Shown: positions 1-7,334 of the stretch, one piece after another
Position numbering within the stretch: the first letter of the stretch is position 1
Layout: the number at the start of each line of letters is the position of its first letter
Assembly (NCBI RefSeq): GCF_036946495.1
Contig: NZ_JAQIIX010000002.1
Coordinates: 1,240,001 to 1,304,000, forward strand
Direction: 5' to 3'
DNA from: Mycolicibacterium neoaurum
GTDB lineage: Bacteria; Actinomycetota; Actinomycetes; Mycobacteriales; Mycobacteriaceae
DNA length: 64,000 nucleotides
Notes under the pieces: model-generated
Databases searched by the model: none
What the model saw: only the letters and a program-made list of their open reading frames with translations
Told to the model about the DNA's origin: nothing
Translations under genes and position numbers: made by a program

Positions 1-864
1 GCGCAGCTCACCGAGCATCCGCACCCCCTCCTCGAGTTCGACGAGGGCGATCACGAACGGCAGCGTGCGGCCGGGCACCTTGGGTGCATGGTGGACGACA
101 TAGCTGAACACCGTGCCCCTCCCGGAGGAGACGACATAGTCGGCGGGTGCGTCCTTGTCGGCCCACATCGCGGGGACCGGCGGGTGCTGCAGCGTCCCGT
201 CCGGCCGGCGCTGGATACGCAGCTCGTGGGCGTTGACCCCGTCCCAGAAGAATTTGGTATCGCGTGACGATGATGGGCGCATCAGCTTGTCGGGATCGAG
301 ATCTTCGGGGATCTGCGCCGTTTCGGCTGAATCTTGCCGACCAGGCGCCGCGTTCGGAAGGAACTTCATGATGCGCCAGTCCATCTCGGCGACCAGTTCC
401 TCTGCACCGCCCCCGACGGTATGCCAGCTGATCTTCTGGTTGACGAAGTAACCCTCGCCGAGCGCGGTCTGCTTGGGGCCGACGATGCCGACGATCTCCG
501 CGCTCATCGCCACCTGCTCTCCTGGCTGCAGATAGCGGTGATAGGTCTGGTCGCAGTTGGTCGCGACGACGCCGACATAACCCGCGTCATCGAAGAGCTT
601 CATGGCCCGAGCGAGTGGATCATCATCGGAGCGGGTGCGGCCCAACCCCATCATGGTCCACACCTGGATCATCGCCGGTGGGGCGACGATACCCGGATGG
701 CCCGCGGCGCGGGCCGCCTCGGCATCGACGTAGATCGGGTTCTTGTCCCCGATCGCGTCGACCCAATGATGGATCATGGGCTGGTTCACCGGATCCCGCG
801 CGACGGTCGGGCTACTGCTGCCCGCCGCGAGGACCGCCTCGATCCCCGCCTGCAGTTCGCTCAC
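1..864 (-). CDS. chsH2: ChsH2-like MaoC/DUF35 protein (partial, 3' end cut)
   Basis: The gene encodes the large subunit of the steroid enoyl-CoA hydratase that hydrates the C3 side-chain enoyl-CoA; the family works with ChsH1 and the aldolase Ltp2. The 288 codons visible hold an N-terminal MaoC-like hot-dog region (about residues 1-155) and a C-terminal DUF35/OB region (about 200 onward). The known family is about 311 residues, so roughly 20 C-terminal residues lie beyond the window edge. Start is GTG at 864, overlapping the chsE2 stop by 4 nt (GTGA), so translation is probably coupled. The usual DUF35 zinc-ribbon cysteines are absent: the spot reads RIQRRPDG. Identification rests on domain order plus synteny with chsE2-chsE1-cyp125. 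Confidence 0.9.
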   Translation of the reverse strand, partial: MSELQAGIEAVLAAGSSSPTVARDPVNQPMIHHWVDAIGDKNPIYVDAEAARAAGHPGIVAPPAMIQVWTMMGLGRTRSDDDPLARAMKLFDDAGYVGVVATNCDQTYHRYLQPGEQVAMSAEIVGIVGPKQTALGEGYFVNQKISWHTVGGGAEELVAEMDWRIMKFLPNAAPGRQDSAETAQIPEDLDPDKLMRPSSSRDTKFFWDGVNAHELRIQRRPDGTLQHPPVPAMWADKDAPADYVVSSGRGTVFSYVVHHAPKVPGRTLPFVIALVELEEGVRMLGELR

Positions 865-2024
865 CGGGTCACCCTCGGCACCTTCAGACCCGACGCCGCG
901 ATCATCTCGCGCATGACCTCGTTGACGCCGCCACCGAAGGTGATCACCAGATTGCGTTTGGTCATCTTGTCCAACCAGTCCAGCAGCCTGGCGGTATGGG
1001 CGTCGGCGGGGTTGCCGTAGCGGCCGACGACCTCTTCGGCCAGCCGGCCGACCTCCTGGATGCGCTCGGTGGAGAAGACCTTCGTCGCCGCCGCATCGGC
1101 CACCGCGATGGTCTCACCCGAGGCGGCCACCTGCCAGTTCAACAACTCGTTGATCCGCCAGATCGATTTGATCTGGGCCAGCAGTCGGCGCGCGCCGTCC
1201 TGTTCGATCGGCACGACACCATCGGATCCGGGGGTGGACGCCCACTCGTGGACCTCGTCGTAGATCCCGGCGATGCGTCCGGCCGGACCGAGCCCGACGC
1301 GCTCGTGGTTGAGCTGGGTGGTGATGAGCTTCCAACCGCCGTGTTCTTCACCGACCAGCATGTCGGCGGGCACACGGACGTCGTTGTAGTACGACGCATT
1401 GGTGTGGTGCGCCCCATCGCTGAGGATGATGGGCGTCCACGAGTAGCCGGGATCCTTGGTATCGACGATAAGGATCGAGATGCCCTTGTGCTTGGCGGCT
1501 TCCGGATCGGTGCGGCAGGCCAGCCAGATGTAGTCGGCGTCATGGGCGCCGGTGGTCCACATCTTCTGACCGTTGACGATGTACTCGTCACCGTGACGTA
1601 CCGCCGTGGTGCGCAGCGAGGCGAGATCGGTGCCGGCCTCGGGCTCGGAGTAACCGATCGCGAAATGTACCTCGCCGGCCAGGATCCCGGGCAGGAACTT
1701 CTTCTTCTGCAACTCGGTTCCGTGCACCTGCAGGGTGGGGCCCACCGTTTGCAGCGTGACCATCGGCAGTGGGATATCCGCCCGGTTGGCCTCGTTGATG
1801 AAGATCTGCTGCTCGATAGGCCCGAAGCCGAGCCCGCCGTACTCCTTGGGCCAGCCCACGCCGAGCTTGCCGTCGGAGCCCATCCGCTTGATCACGGTGC
1901 GGTAGGCCTCGTTGTGGCGATCGGACTCCATCGCCGCGGCTTCTTCCGGGGTGATGAGCGTCGAGAAGTACTCGCGGAGTTCGTCTTGGAGCTTGCGCTG
2001 CTCGGGGGTCAGTTCGATGTACAT
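861..2024 (-). CDS. chsE2: Steroid acyl-CoA dehydrogenase ChsE2 (FadE29)
   Basis: This 387-residue flavoprotein is one half of the ChsE1-ChsE2 heterotetramer, which desaturates the 3-carbon side-chain CoA thioester of cholesterol breakdown (3-oxo-4-pregnene-20-carboxyl-CoA). It shows the acyl-CoA dehydrogenase hallmarks: the EPEAGTDLASL flavin-loop motif, NGQKMWTTGAH, and a C-terminal region ending near GGGVNEVMREMIA. Length equals the M. tuberculosis protein as I recall it. It starts at ATG 2024, six bases after the chsE1 stop, and its stop overlaps chsH2. It belongs to the minus-strand operon that begins at cyp125, so KstR control is expected. Confidence 0.95.
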   Translation of the reverse strand: MYIELTPEQRKLQDELREYFSTLITPEEAAAMESDRHNEAYRTVIKRMGSDGKLGVGWPKEYGGLGFGPIEQQIFINEANRADIPLPMVTLQTVGPTLQVHGTELQKKKFLPGILAGEVHFAIGYSEPEAGTDLASLRTTAVRHGDEYIVNGQKMWTTGAHDADYIWLACRTDPEAAKHKGISILIVDTKDPGYSWTPIILSDGAHHTNASYYNDVRVPADMLVGEEHGGWKLITTQLNHERVGLGPAGRIAGIYDEVHEWASTPGSDGVVPIEQDGARRLLAQIKSIWRINELLNWQVAASGETIAVADAAATKVFSTERIQEVGRLAEEVVGRYGNPADAHTARLLDWLDKMTKRNLVITFGGGVNEVMREMIAASGLKVPRVTR

Positions 2025-2030
2025 GACGAT

Positions 2031-3029
2031 TTACGCTCCCACCAGATCCAGTCGATACGCGGGCCCGCCCAACAAGCGGGTCAGGTCCTTGATCGAGGAG
2101 AAATACCGGTCCATCGGATAGGTGATATCCATGCCCATCCCGCCGTGCAGGTGATGGCACAACCGCATCGCCGGTGGCGCCTGCGAGGTGATCCAGTAGC
2201 CCAGCAATGCCAGATCATCGTCGGCATCGAGCCCCTCGGACAGCCGGTAGATCACCGACATGGACGCGAGATCAATGGTGCGCGAGGCGATGTAGACATC
2301 CGAGAGCTGCGCGGCGACGGTTTGGAATGTCGACAGCGGGCGCCCGAACTGTTCGCGGGTGGCCACGTAATCGGCGGTCAGTCGCAGCGCGCCGGCGACC
2401 AGGCCCGCGGCGAACGCGCCGATGGCTGCCAGCACCAGCTGATTGACCCGGCGGGTCGTCGCGTTGGCGAGAACACCATCGACCTCGGCGCCGTCGAAGA
2501 CCACCACGTACTCGTCGGTGCCATTGGAGCTCGGTGTCTTGGTCAGCGTGACCCCGCTCGCGGTCGGGGCGATCACCGCGACGCCGCCGGCGGCGGTGAC
2601 CAACAGCCACCGCGCGGTGCCGGCATAGGGCACACCGATCTTGGTTCCGGTGAGCTTGCCGTCGGCAAGGGTCACCGAGGGGCGCTCCGGTAACGAGACA
2701 CCGGGTTCGTTGAGCGCCGCGGATAACACCGCGCCGCCGGCGACTCCGTCCAGATAGCGGTCCTGCTCGGCATCGGTGGCCAGATCGAGCAGCGGCAGCA
2801 ATCCGAGTCCCAGCGTGGCCAGTGCCGCGCCGGTTGTACCGCGCCTGCCGATCTCGGTGAGTGCGGTGGCGATCTCGGGCAGTCCCAGCCCATCACCACC
2901 GAGGCGCTCGGGCACCGCGAGCGCGGCCACCCCACCGGCAACCAGTGCGTCCCAGCTGTTGTCCCGTTCCAGCACCGAGGTCACCACATCGGCGACGGCC
3001 TGCTGTTCGGGCTTCGGTGTGAAGTCCAC
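2031..3029 (-). CDS. chsE1: Steroid acyl-CoA dehydrogenase ChsE1 (FadE28)
   Basis: Partner subunit of ChsE2 in the side-chain dehydrogenase. At 332 residues it is shorter than a typical acyl-CoA dehydrogenase, as expected for the half of the heterotetramer that lacks a complete active site. Visible features are an N-terminal helical region, the REQFGRPLSTFQ motif and the C-terminal HHLHGGMGMDITYPMDRY block typical of the family. GTG at 3029 is chosen because an AGGAG Shine-Dalgarno lies 7 nt upstream. It lies 10 bases after cyp125 in the same direction, so the two are probably cotranscribed. Confidence 0.94.
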   Translation of the reverse strand: MDFTPKPEQQAVADVVTSVLERDNSWDALVAGGVAALAVPERLGGDGLGLPEIATALTEIGRRGTTGAALATLGLGLLPLLDLATDAEQDRYLDGVAGGAVLSAALNEPGVSLPERPSVTLADGKLTGTKIGVPYAGTARWLLVTAAGGVAVIAPTASGVTLTKTPSSNGTDEYVVVFDGAEVDGVLANATTRRVNQLVLAAIGAFAAGLVAGALRLTADYVATREQFGRPLSTFQTVAAQLSDVYIASRTIDLASMSVIYRLSEGLDADDDLALLGYWITSQAPPAMRLCHHLHGGMGMDITYPMDRYFSSIKDLTRLLGGPAYRLDLVGA

Positions 3030-3039
3030 CAGGATTCTC

Positions 3040-4287
3040 CTAGCTCGCGGCGCCTGCGCCGGTGTAGTCGACCTGCCAGTGCTTGATCCCGTTGAGCCAG
3101 CCGGACTTCAACCGCTCCGGCTCGCCGACCGGAGTGATGTCGGGCATCACGTCGGCGATCGCGTTGAAGATCAGGTTGATGGTCATGCGGGCCAGGTTGG
3201 CGCCGATGCAGTAGTGCGCACCGGTGCCACCGAATCCGACGTGCGGGTTGGGATCACGCAGGATGTTGAACTGGTGCGGGTTGTCGAACGCCTCGTCGTC
3301 GAAATTGGCGGCGCGGTAGGACATCACCACACGGTCGCCCTTCTTGATCTTCACACCGGAGAGCTCGGTGTCCTCCAGCGCCGTGCGCTGGAACGCCGAA
3401 ACCGGTGTCGCCCAACGGATGATCTCGTCGGCGGCGGTGCCGGGACGTTCCTTCTTGTAGAGCTCCCACTGATCAGGGTTGTCGGCGAAGGCGATCATGC
3501 CGTGGGTGATCGAGTTACGGGTGGTCTCGTTGCCCGCGACGGCGAGCATGACCACGAAGAAGCCGAACTCGTCATCGGAGAGCTTCTCACCCTCGATATC
3601 GGCCTCGATCAGCTTGGTAACGATGTCCTCGGTCGGGTTCTGTGCCCGTTCCTCGGCCATCTTCATGGCGTAGGTGATGAGTTCGAAGGAGGACATCGCC
3701 GGGTCGATGTCGGCGTACTCGGGATCCTCGCCCGCAGTCATTTCGTTGGACCAGCGGAAGATCTTGTCGCGGTCATCTTGGGGCACACCGAGCAGTTCGG
3801 CGATGGCCTGCAACGGCAATTCGCAGGAAACCTGCTCGACGAAATCGCCGGATCCGGCTGCCGCAGCGGTCTCGGCGATCTTGCGGGCACGGGCCCGCAA
3901 TTCGTCTTCGAGCCGACCGATGGCACGCGGGGTGAATCCGCGCGAGATGATCTTGCGCAACCGGGTGTGCTGTGGCGCGTCCATATTGAGCAGCACGGCC
4001 TTCTGCAGATCGATGGCGTCCCGAGTCATCTCCTGCGGCCAGACCGGGATGGCGCCGTCGGGTGAGCTGCCGAAGACGTCGTTACGCTTGGAGACCTCTT
4101 TGACGTCGGCATGCTTGGTGACGATCCAATAGCCCTTGTCACCGAAGCCCCCGGTTCCTTCCGGGACATCCACCCAGTGGACGGGCTCGGAGCGGCGAAT
4201 CTCCGCCAACTCCTCCACGGGCAGGCGTTCGAGGTTCAGACTGGCGTCCAGCGGGTCGAAGCCCTTGGGCAGGTTGGGGCTGGGCAT
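3040..4287 (-). CDS. cyp125: Cytochrome P450 Cyp125, steroid C26/C27 oxidase
   Basis: Cyp125 hydroxylates and further oxidises the terminal methyl of the cholesterol side chain (as cholest-4-en-3-one) to the C26 acid, the entry step of side-chain removal. The 415-residue protein has the I-helix motif AGNETTR (251-257), the EIIR of the ExxR motif (E288/R291) and the heme loop FGGTGAHYCIG with Cys360 as thiolate ligand. The frame is open to 4413, but ATG 4287 has AAGGAG a few bases upstream and begins the conserved MPSPNLPKGFDP, so the longer version is rejected. It heads the operon with chsE1, chsE2 and chsH2 and diverges from fadA5 across a KstR box. Confidence 0.95.
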   Translation of the reverse strand: MPSPNLPKGFDPLDASLNLERLPVEELAEIRRSEPVHWVDVPEGTGGFGDKGYWIVTKHADVKEVSKRNDVFGSSPDGAIPVWPQEMTRDAIDLQKAVLLNMDAPQHTRLRKIISRGFTPRAIGRLEDELRARARKIAETAAAAGSGDFVEQVSCELPLQAIAELLGVPQDDRDKIFRWSNEMTAGEDPEYADIDPAMSSFELITYAMKMAEERAQNPTEDIVTKLIEADIEGEKLSDDEFGFFVVMLAVAGNETTRNSITHGMIAFADNPDQWELYKKERPGTAADEIIRWATPVSAFQRTALEDTELSGVKIKKGDRVVMSYRAANFDDEAFDNPHQFNILRDPNPHVGFGGTGAHYCIGANLARMTINLIFNAIADVMPDITPVGEPERLKSGWLNGIKHWQVDYTGAGAAS

Positions 4288-4431
4288 GCAGAGATCTCCT
4301 TGCTCAAATCGGGGCATGTCACCGGCCACAACGGGTGCCGAGACAATCCCTTCTAGTACTACTCGCGAACCATTGAAACATGCCTTCACCGCAGATAAAA
4401 GGCGCGGCAGCATCCTCGCTTGTCAGAGTAA

Positions 4432-4445
4432 TGAAACGTGTTCTA
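4432..4445. promoter_or_regulatory. KstR operator (cyp125/fadA5 intergenic)
   Basis: The 14-mer TGAAACGTGTTCTA matches the recalled KstR consensus TNNAACNNGTTNNA at every fixed position. It lies 11 bases before the fadA5 start and about 145 bases before cyp125. It overlaps a plausible promoter for fadA5 (TTGTCA at 4420-4425, TAGCCT at 4444-4449), so bound KstR would block RNA polymerase. Confidence 0.9.
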
Positions 4446-4456
4446 GCCTGACAAGC

Positions 4457-5620
4457 ATGGGTAATCCTGTCATCGTCGAAGCCACCCGCAGCCCGATCGG
4501 CAAGCGCAACGGCTGGCTGTCCGGGCTGCACGCCACCGAACTTCTTGGCGCCGTCCAGAAGGCAGTCGTCGAGAAGGCGGGTATCGACGCCGGCGAGGTC
4601 GAACAGCTCATCGGCGGCTGTGTCACCCAGTACGGCGAGCAGTCCAACAACATCACCCGGGTCGGCTGGCTGACCGCGGGGTTGCCCGAGCACGTGGGTG
4701 CCACCACCATCGACTGCCAGTGCGGCAGCGCCCAGCAGGCCAACCATCTGATCGCGGGCCTGATCGCCACCGGTGCGATCGATATCGGCATCGCATGCGG
4801 TATCGAAGCGATGAGCCGGGTGGGCCTCGGCGCCAACGCCGGCCCCGATCGCGGTCTCATCCGCGCCTCGTCCTGGGATATCGACATGCCCAACCAGTTC
4901 GAGGCCGCCGAGCGGATCGCCAAGCGCCGCGGGATCACCCGGGCCGACCTGGATGCGTTCGGATTGGCCTCGCAGGCCAAGGCCAAGCAGGCCTGGGCCG
5001 AGGGTCGCTTCGATCGCGAGATCTCGCCGATCTCGGCGCCAGTGCTCGATGAGAACAAGCGCCCCACCGACGAGTGGGCACCCGTGACCCGCGACCAGGG
5101 CCTGCGCGACACCACCGCCGAAGGTCTGGCCGCACTGAAGCCGGTCATGGAAGGAGCCCTGCACACCGCGGGAACCTCCTCACAGATCTCCGACGGCGCC
5201 GCGGCGGTGCTGTGGATGGACAGCGATGTGGCCAAGGCCCACGGCCTCACGCCGCGTGCCCGGATCGTCGCGCAGGCCAATGTCGGCGCCGAAACCTACT
5301 ACCACCTCGACGGCCCCGTGCAGTCGACCGCCAAGGTGCTGGAGAAGGCCGGGATGAAGATGGGCGATATCGACCTCGTGGAGATCAACGAGGCCTTCGC
5401 ATCCGTCGTGCTGTCCTGGGCGCAGGTCCACGAGGCCGATATGGACAAGGTCAACGTCAACGGTGGCGCCATCGCGCTGGGGCACCCCGTCGGCTCCACC
5501 GGCGCCCGGTTGATCACCACCGCGCTGCACGAGCTCGAGCGCACCGGCAAGAGCACCGCGCTGATCACGATGTGCGCCGGTGGCGCGCTGAGTACGGGCA
5601 CCATCATCGAAAGGATCTAG
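4457..5620 (+). CDS. fadA5: Steroid beta-ketothiolase FadA5
   Basis: FadA5 cleaves acetyl- or propionyl-CoA from 3-oxo-steroid side-chain CoA esters. The 387-residue protein has the thiolase nucleophile in DCQCGSAQQ (Cys89 by alignment in my head to Cys93 of M. tuberculosis), the NEAF motif, GGAIALGHPVG with the catalytic His, and MCAGG with the second Cys near the C-terminus. The frame is open upstream to 4136, but ATG 4457 begins the conserved GNPVIVEATRSPIGKRNGW. No Shine-Dalgarno is seen and the predicted +1 falls on the ATG, so the message may be leaderless. Followed after 1 base by the next gene. Confidence 0.95.
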   Translation: MGNPVIVEATRSPIGKRNGWLSGLHATELLGAVQKAVVEKAGIDAGEVEQLIGGCVTQYGEQSNNITRVGWLTAGLPEHVGATTIDCQCGSAQQANHLIAGLIATGAIDIGIACGIEAMSRVGLGANAGPDRGLIRASSWDIDMPNQFEAAERIAKRRGITRADLDAFGLASQAKAKQAWAEGRFDREISPISAPVLDENKRPTDEWAPVTRDQGLRDTTAEGLAALKPVMEGALHTAGTSSQISDGAAAVLWMDSDVAKAHGLTPRARIVAQANVGAETYYHLDGPVQSTAKVLEKAGMKMGDIDLVEINEAFASVVLSWAQVHEADMDKVNVNGGAIALGHPVGSTGARLITTALHELERTGKSTALITMCAGGALSTGTIIERI

Positions 5621-5621
5621 C

Positions 5622-5996
5622 GTGCCGGCATCCGACGCCGAGCGCATCGCGGCCGCGCAGGCCTATATCGACGCGCTGTCGACCCATCGCGCGGATGCGG
5701 TCCCATTCCATCCGGAGTGTATCCGGATCGAGATGGGGCTCAAGACCGGAAGGTCCGGAGATCACCTGCGGCGCAGCCTGAACAACGGTCCGCAGTTCAA
5801 GGTCATCGAGAAGACCACACCACCGGAGTTCACCGTCGACGGCGATCACATCCGCGCGCGTTTCGATGTGCTGACCAAACCGCGGCTCTTCGGTCGACGC
5901 GTGTGTTCCCACGTCGATGAGACGTTTCTGATCCCTGCCCACGATCCTCGGATCCACCACATCCGGGCGTCGCTCAAGCCGTTCATCAGCCGATAG
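5622..5996 (+). CDS. Conserved hypothetical, possible NTF2/SnoaL-like fold
   Basis: A 124-residue soluble protein of unknown function starting at GTG 5622, one base after the fadA5 stop, so almost certainly cotranscribed with fadA5. The N-terminal helix (AERIAAAQAYIDAL) followed by beta-rich segments ending in DPRIHHIRASLKPF resembles the size and rhythm of SnoaL/NTF2-like proteins, but I see no diagnostic motif, and this fold guess is weak. Its position suggests an accessory role in sterol side-chain metabolism or regulation under KstR. No signal peptide or membrane segment is visible. Confidence 0.72.
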   Translation: MPASDAERIAAAQAYIDALSTHRADAVPFHPECIRIEMGLKTGRSGDHLRRSLNNGPQFKVIEKTTPPEFTVDGDHIRARFDVLTKPRLFGRRVCSHVDETFLIPAHDPRIHHIRASLKPFISR

Positions 5997-6005
5997 GTTT
6001 CAGCC

Positions 6006-6491
6006 ATGGCCACACCCCCCAAGCCCCTGAGCCCCAAACAGATCGAAGGCCTCAACTCGAAGGCAGTCGGCACCGGCATCAAATGGATGTCGCGCGTGAA
6101 CACCTGGATCTTCAAGAAATCCGGCGGAAAGCTGGGCAACAAGTTCCTGCGCGGCGCCGAGGTCGGCATCCTGACCACCACCGGCCGCAAGTCCGGGGAG
6201 CCACGAGACAGCCCGCTGCTGTTCCTGCAGGAGGGCAGGCGCATCGTCTTGGTGGCCTCGCAGGGCGGACGGGCCACCAACCCGATGTGGTACCTGAACA
6301 TCTTGGCCGACCCCAACATCACGTTCCAGACCAAGAAGGAAAAGCTCGACCTCGTGGCCCGCGAGGCCACCGATGCCGAGCGTGACGAGTACTGGCCCAA
6401 GCTCGACGCCATGTATCCCGACTTCGCGAACTACCGGTCCTACACCGATCGCAAGATCCCGATCCTGATCTGCGACCCCGCGGCTGCGTGA
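6006..6491 (+). CDS. F420-dependent nitroreductase-family protein (Ddn-like) 1
   Basis: A 161-residue member of the deazaflavin (F420)-dependent quinone/nitroreductase family. H37Rv carries ddn (Rv3547), the nitroimidazole-prodrug activator, right after fadA5, so this is the positional counterpart. Family signatures are the TTTGRKSGEPRDSPL block, the ASQGGRATNPMWYLNI segment, the ATDAERDEYWPKL helix and the C-terminal YRSYTDRKIPILIC. Native role in the family is probably menaquinone or other quinone reduction with F420H2. It starts at ATG 6006 and overlaps the next gene by 4 nt. Whether it reduces nitroimidazoles cannot be told from sequence. Confidence 0.9.
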   Translation: MATPPKPLSPKQIEGLNSKAVGTGIKWMSRVNTWIFKKSGGKLGNKFLRGAEVGILTTTGRKSGEPRDSPLLFLQEGRRIVLVASQGGRATNPMWYLNILADPNITFQTKKEKLDLVAREATDAERDEYWPKLDAMYPDFANYRSYTDRKIPILICDPAAA

Positions 6492-6784
6492 GCCCGAGCA
6501 TCGGGCGGGCGGTCGCCGGTCTACTGGGCGCGACCGCGGCGCTCCTCTGGTCGATGTGCCTGTATCTCGTTGCCCGGTCCGGCTTTTCCAGCGATCCCGG
6601 GATCGATCCGCACGGTTACGGCCTGATGTTCGGAACCGTCGTGGGCCTGATCGCCGGGCTGCTGGCGGCCGTGGCATTGCCTGCCGCCCTGCCCGCCGAT
6701 CGTCGGGGCCGCGCGACGCGGCGATCTCTGCTGGTCTTCGTGACCGTGACGGCGGTGCTGTATGCGGCGGTGTTCCTGCGATAG
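6488..6784 (+). CDS. Small three-helix membrane protein
   Basis: A 98-residue protein with three predicted membrane segments (about 8-30, 47-68 and 78-96) joined by short loops, including a polar, basic stretch (ADRRGRATRRS) before the last helix. Start is GTG 6488, overlapping the upstream Ddn-like stop (GTGA), so translation is coupled. I do not recognise a family. Lying between two Ddn-like proteins, it could anchor them at the membrane near the quinone pool, but that is inference only. Confidence 0.75.
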   Translation: MSPSIGRAVAGLLGATAALLWSMCLYLVARSGFSSDPGIDPHGYGLMFGTVVGLIAGLLAAVALPAALPADRRGRATRRSLLVFVTVTAVLYAAVFLR

Positions 6785-6824
6785 CCGCGTTTGCCCGGCC
6801 ACAGTTCTGGGCAGAAAGTGCCGC

Positions 6825-7268
6825 ATGGTCGATGTTCGCAATTCCGGTTTGCTCGCCGCGTCGATGAAGTACTTCGCCAAGGCGCACGTGTGGGCGTATC
6901 GGCGGACCGGCGGGGTGCTCGGCGCCCGCCTGTTGTGGCTGCCTGCTGCGCTGATCACCACCACCGGGCGGCGCAGCGGGCAAGAGCGGACGACGGCCAC
7001 GCTGTGCCTGCGCGATGGTGACCGTATCGTGCTACCCGCCTCGTTCGGCGGGCGCGATCACGACCCGGCGTGGTACCTCAACATCAAGGACGACCCCGAC
7101 GTGCGGGTCCAATTCGGTGCCGACGAGCGGGACATGACGGCCAGGGATGCCACGCCCGAGGAACGAAACCGATACTGGCCCAGGCTGACCCGAATCTACC
7201 CGCCGTATCGCGGCTATCGCGAAGCGGCCGACCGGGTCGTCCCGCTGGTGATCTGCGAACCGCGCTGA
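6825..7268 (+). CDS. F420-dependent nitroreductase-family protein (Ddn-like) 2
   Basis: A second Ddn-type protein, about 147 residues from ATG 6825 (a later ATG at 6864 is possible). It repeats the family blocks of the first copy: TTTGRRSGQERTTATL, ASFGGRDHDPAWYLNI, ATPEERNRYWPRL and YREAADRVVPLVIC. The two copies differ at many positions, so this is an old paralogue pair and not a recent duplication. It ends the plus-strand run begun at fadA5 and faces the minus-strand SDR gene across a palindrome that may stop transcription. Confidence 0.87.
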   Translation: MVDVRNSGLLAASMKYFAKAHVWAYRRTGGVLGARLLWLPAALITTTGRRSGQERTTATLCLRDGDRIVLPASFGGRDHDPAWYLNIKDDPDVRVQFGADERDMTARDATPEERNRYWPRLTRIYPPYRGYREAADRVVPLVICEPR

Positions 7269-7275
7269 AAAGCGT

Positions 7276-7328
7276 GCGGTTTGTGGAGCCTCACCCGCCA
7301 TGAGCGCGGCCGCGACTCCACAAACCGC
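7276..7328. terminator. Perfect 13-bp inverted repeat, likely bidirectional terminator
   Basis: GCGGTTTGTGGAG (7276-7288) pairs exactly with CTCCACAAACCGC (7316-7328) across a 27-nt loop that itself holds the palindrome CGCGGCCGCG (7305-7314). It sits between two convergent genes, 8 bases past the Ddn-like 2 stop and 7 bases short of the SDR stop. There is no clear U-tract. A transcription stop is the simplest reading; a copy of a dispersed palindromic repeat is the alternative. Confidence 0.6.
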
Positions 7329-7334
7329 GAGCAA

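Noticed and set aside
615..2693. 692-codon plus-strand open frame
   Set aside because: It is antisense to chsE2 and chsE1, has no ribosome site, and is rich in Arg, Gly, Asp and His as GC-rich shadow frames are. The minus-strand genes have clear family motifs.
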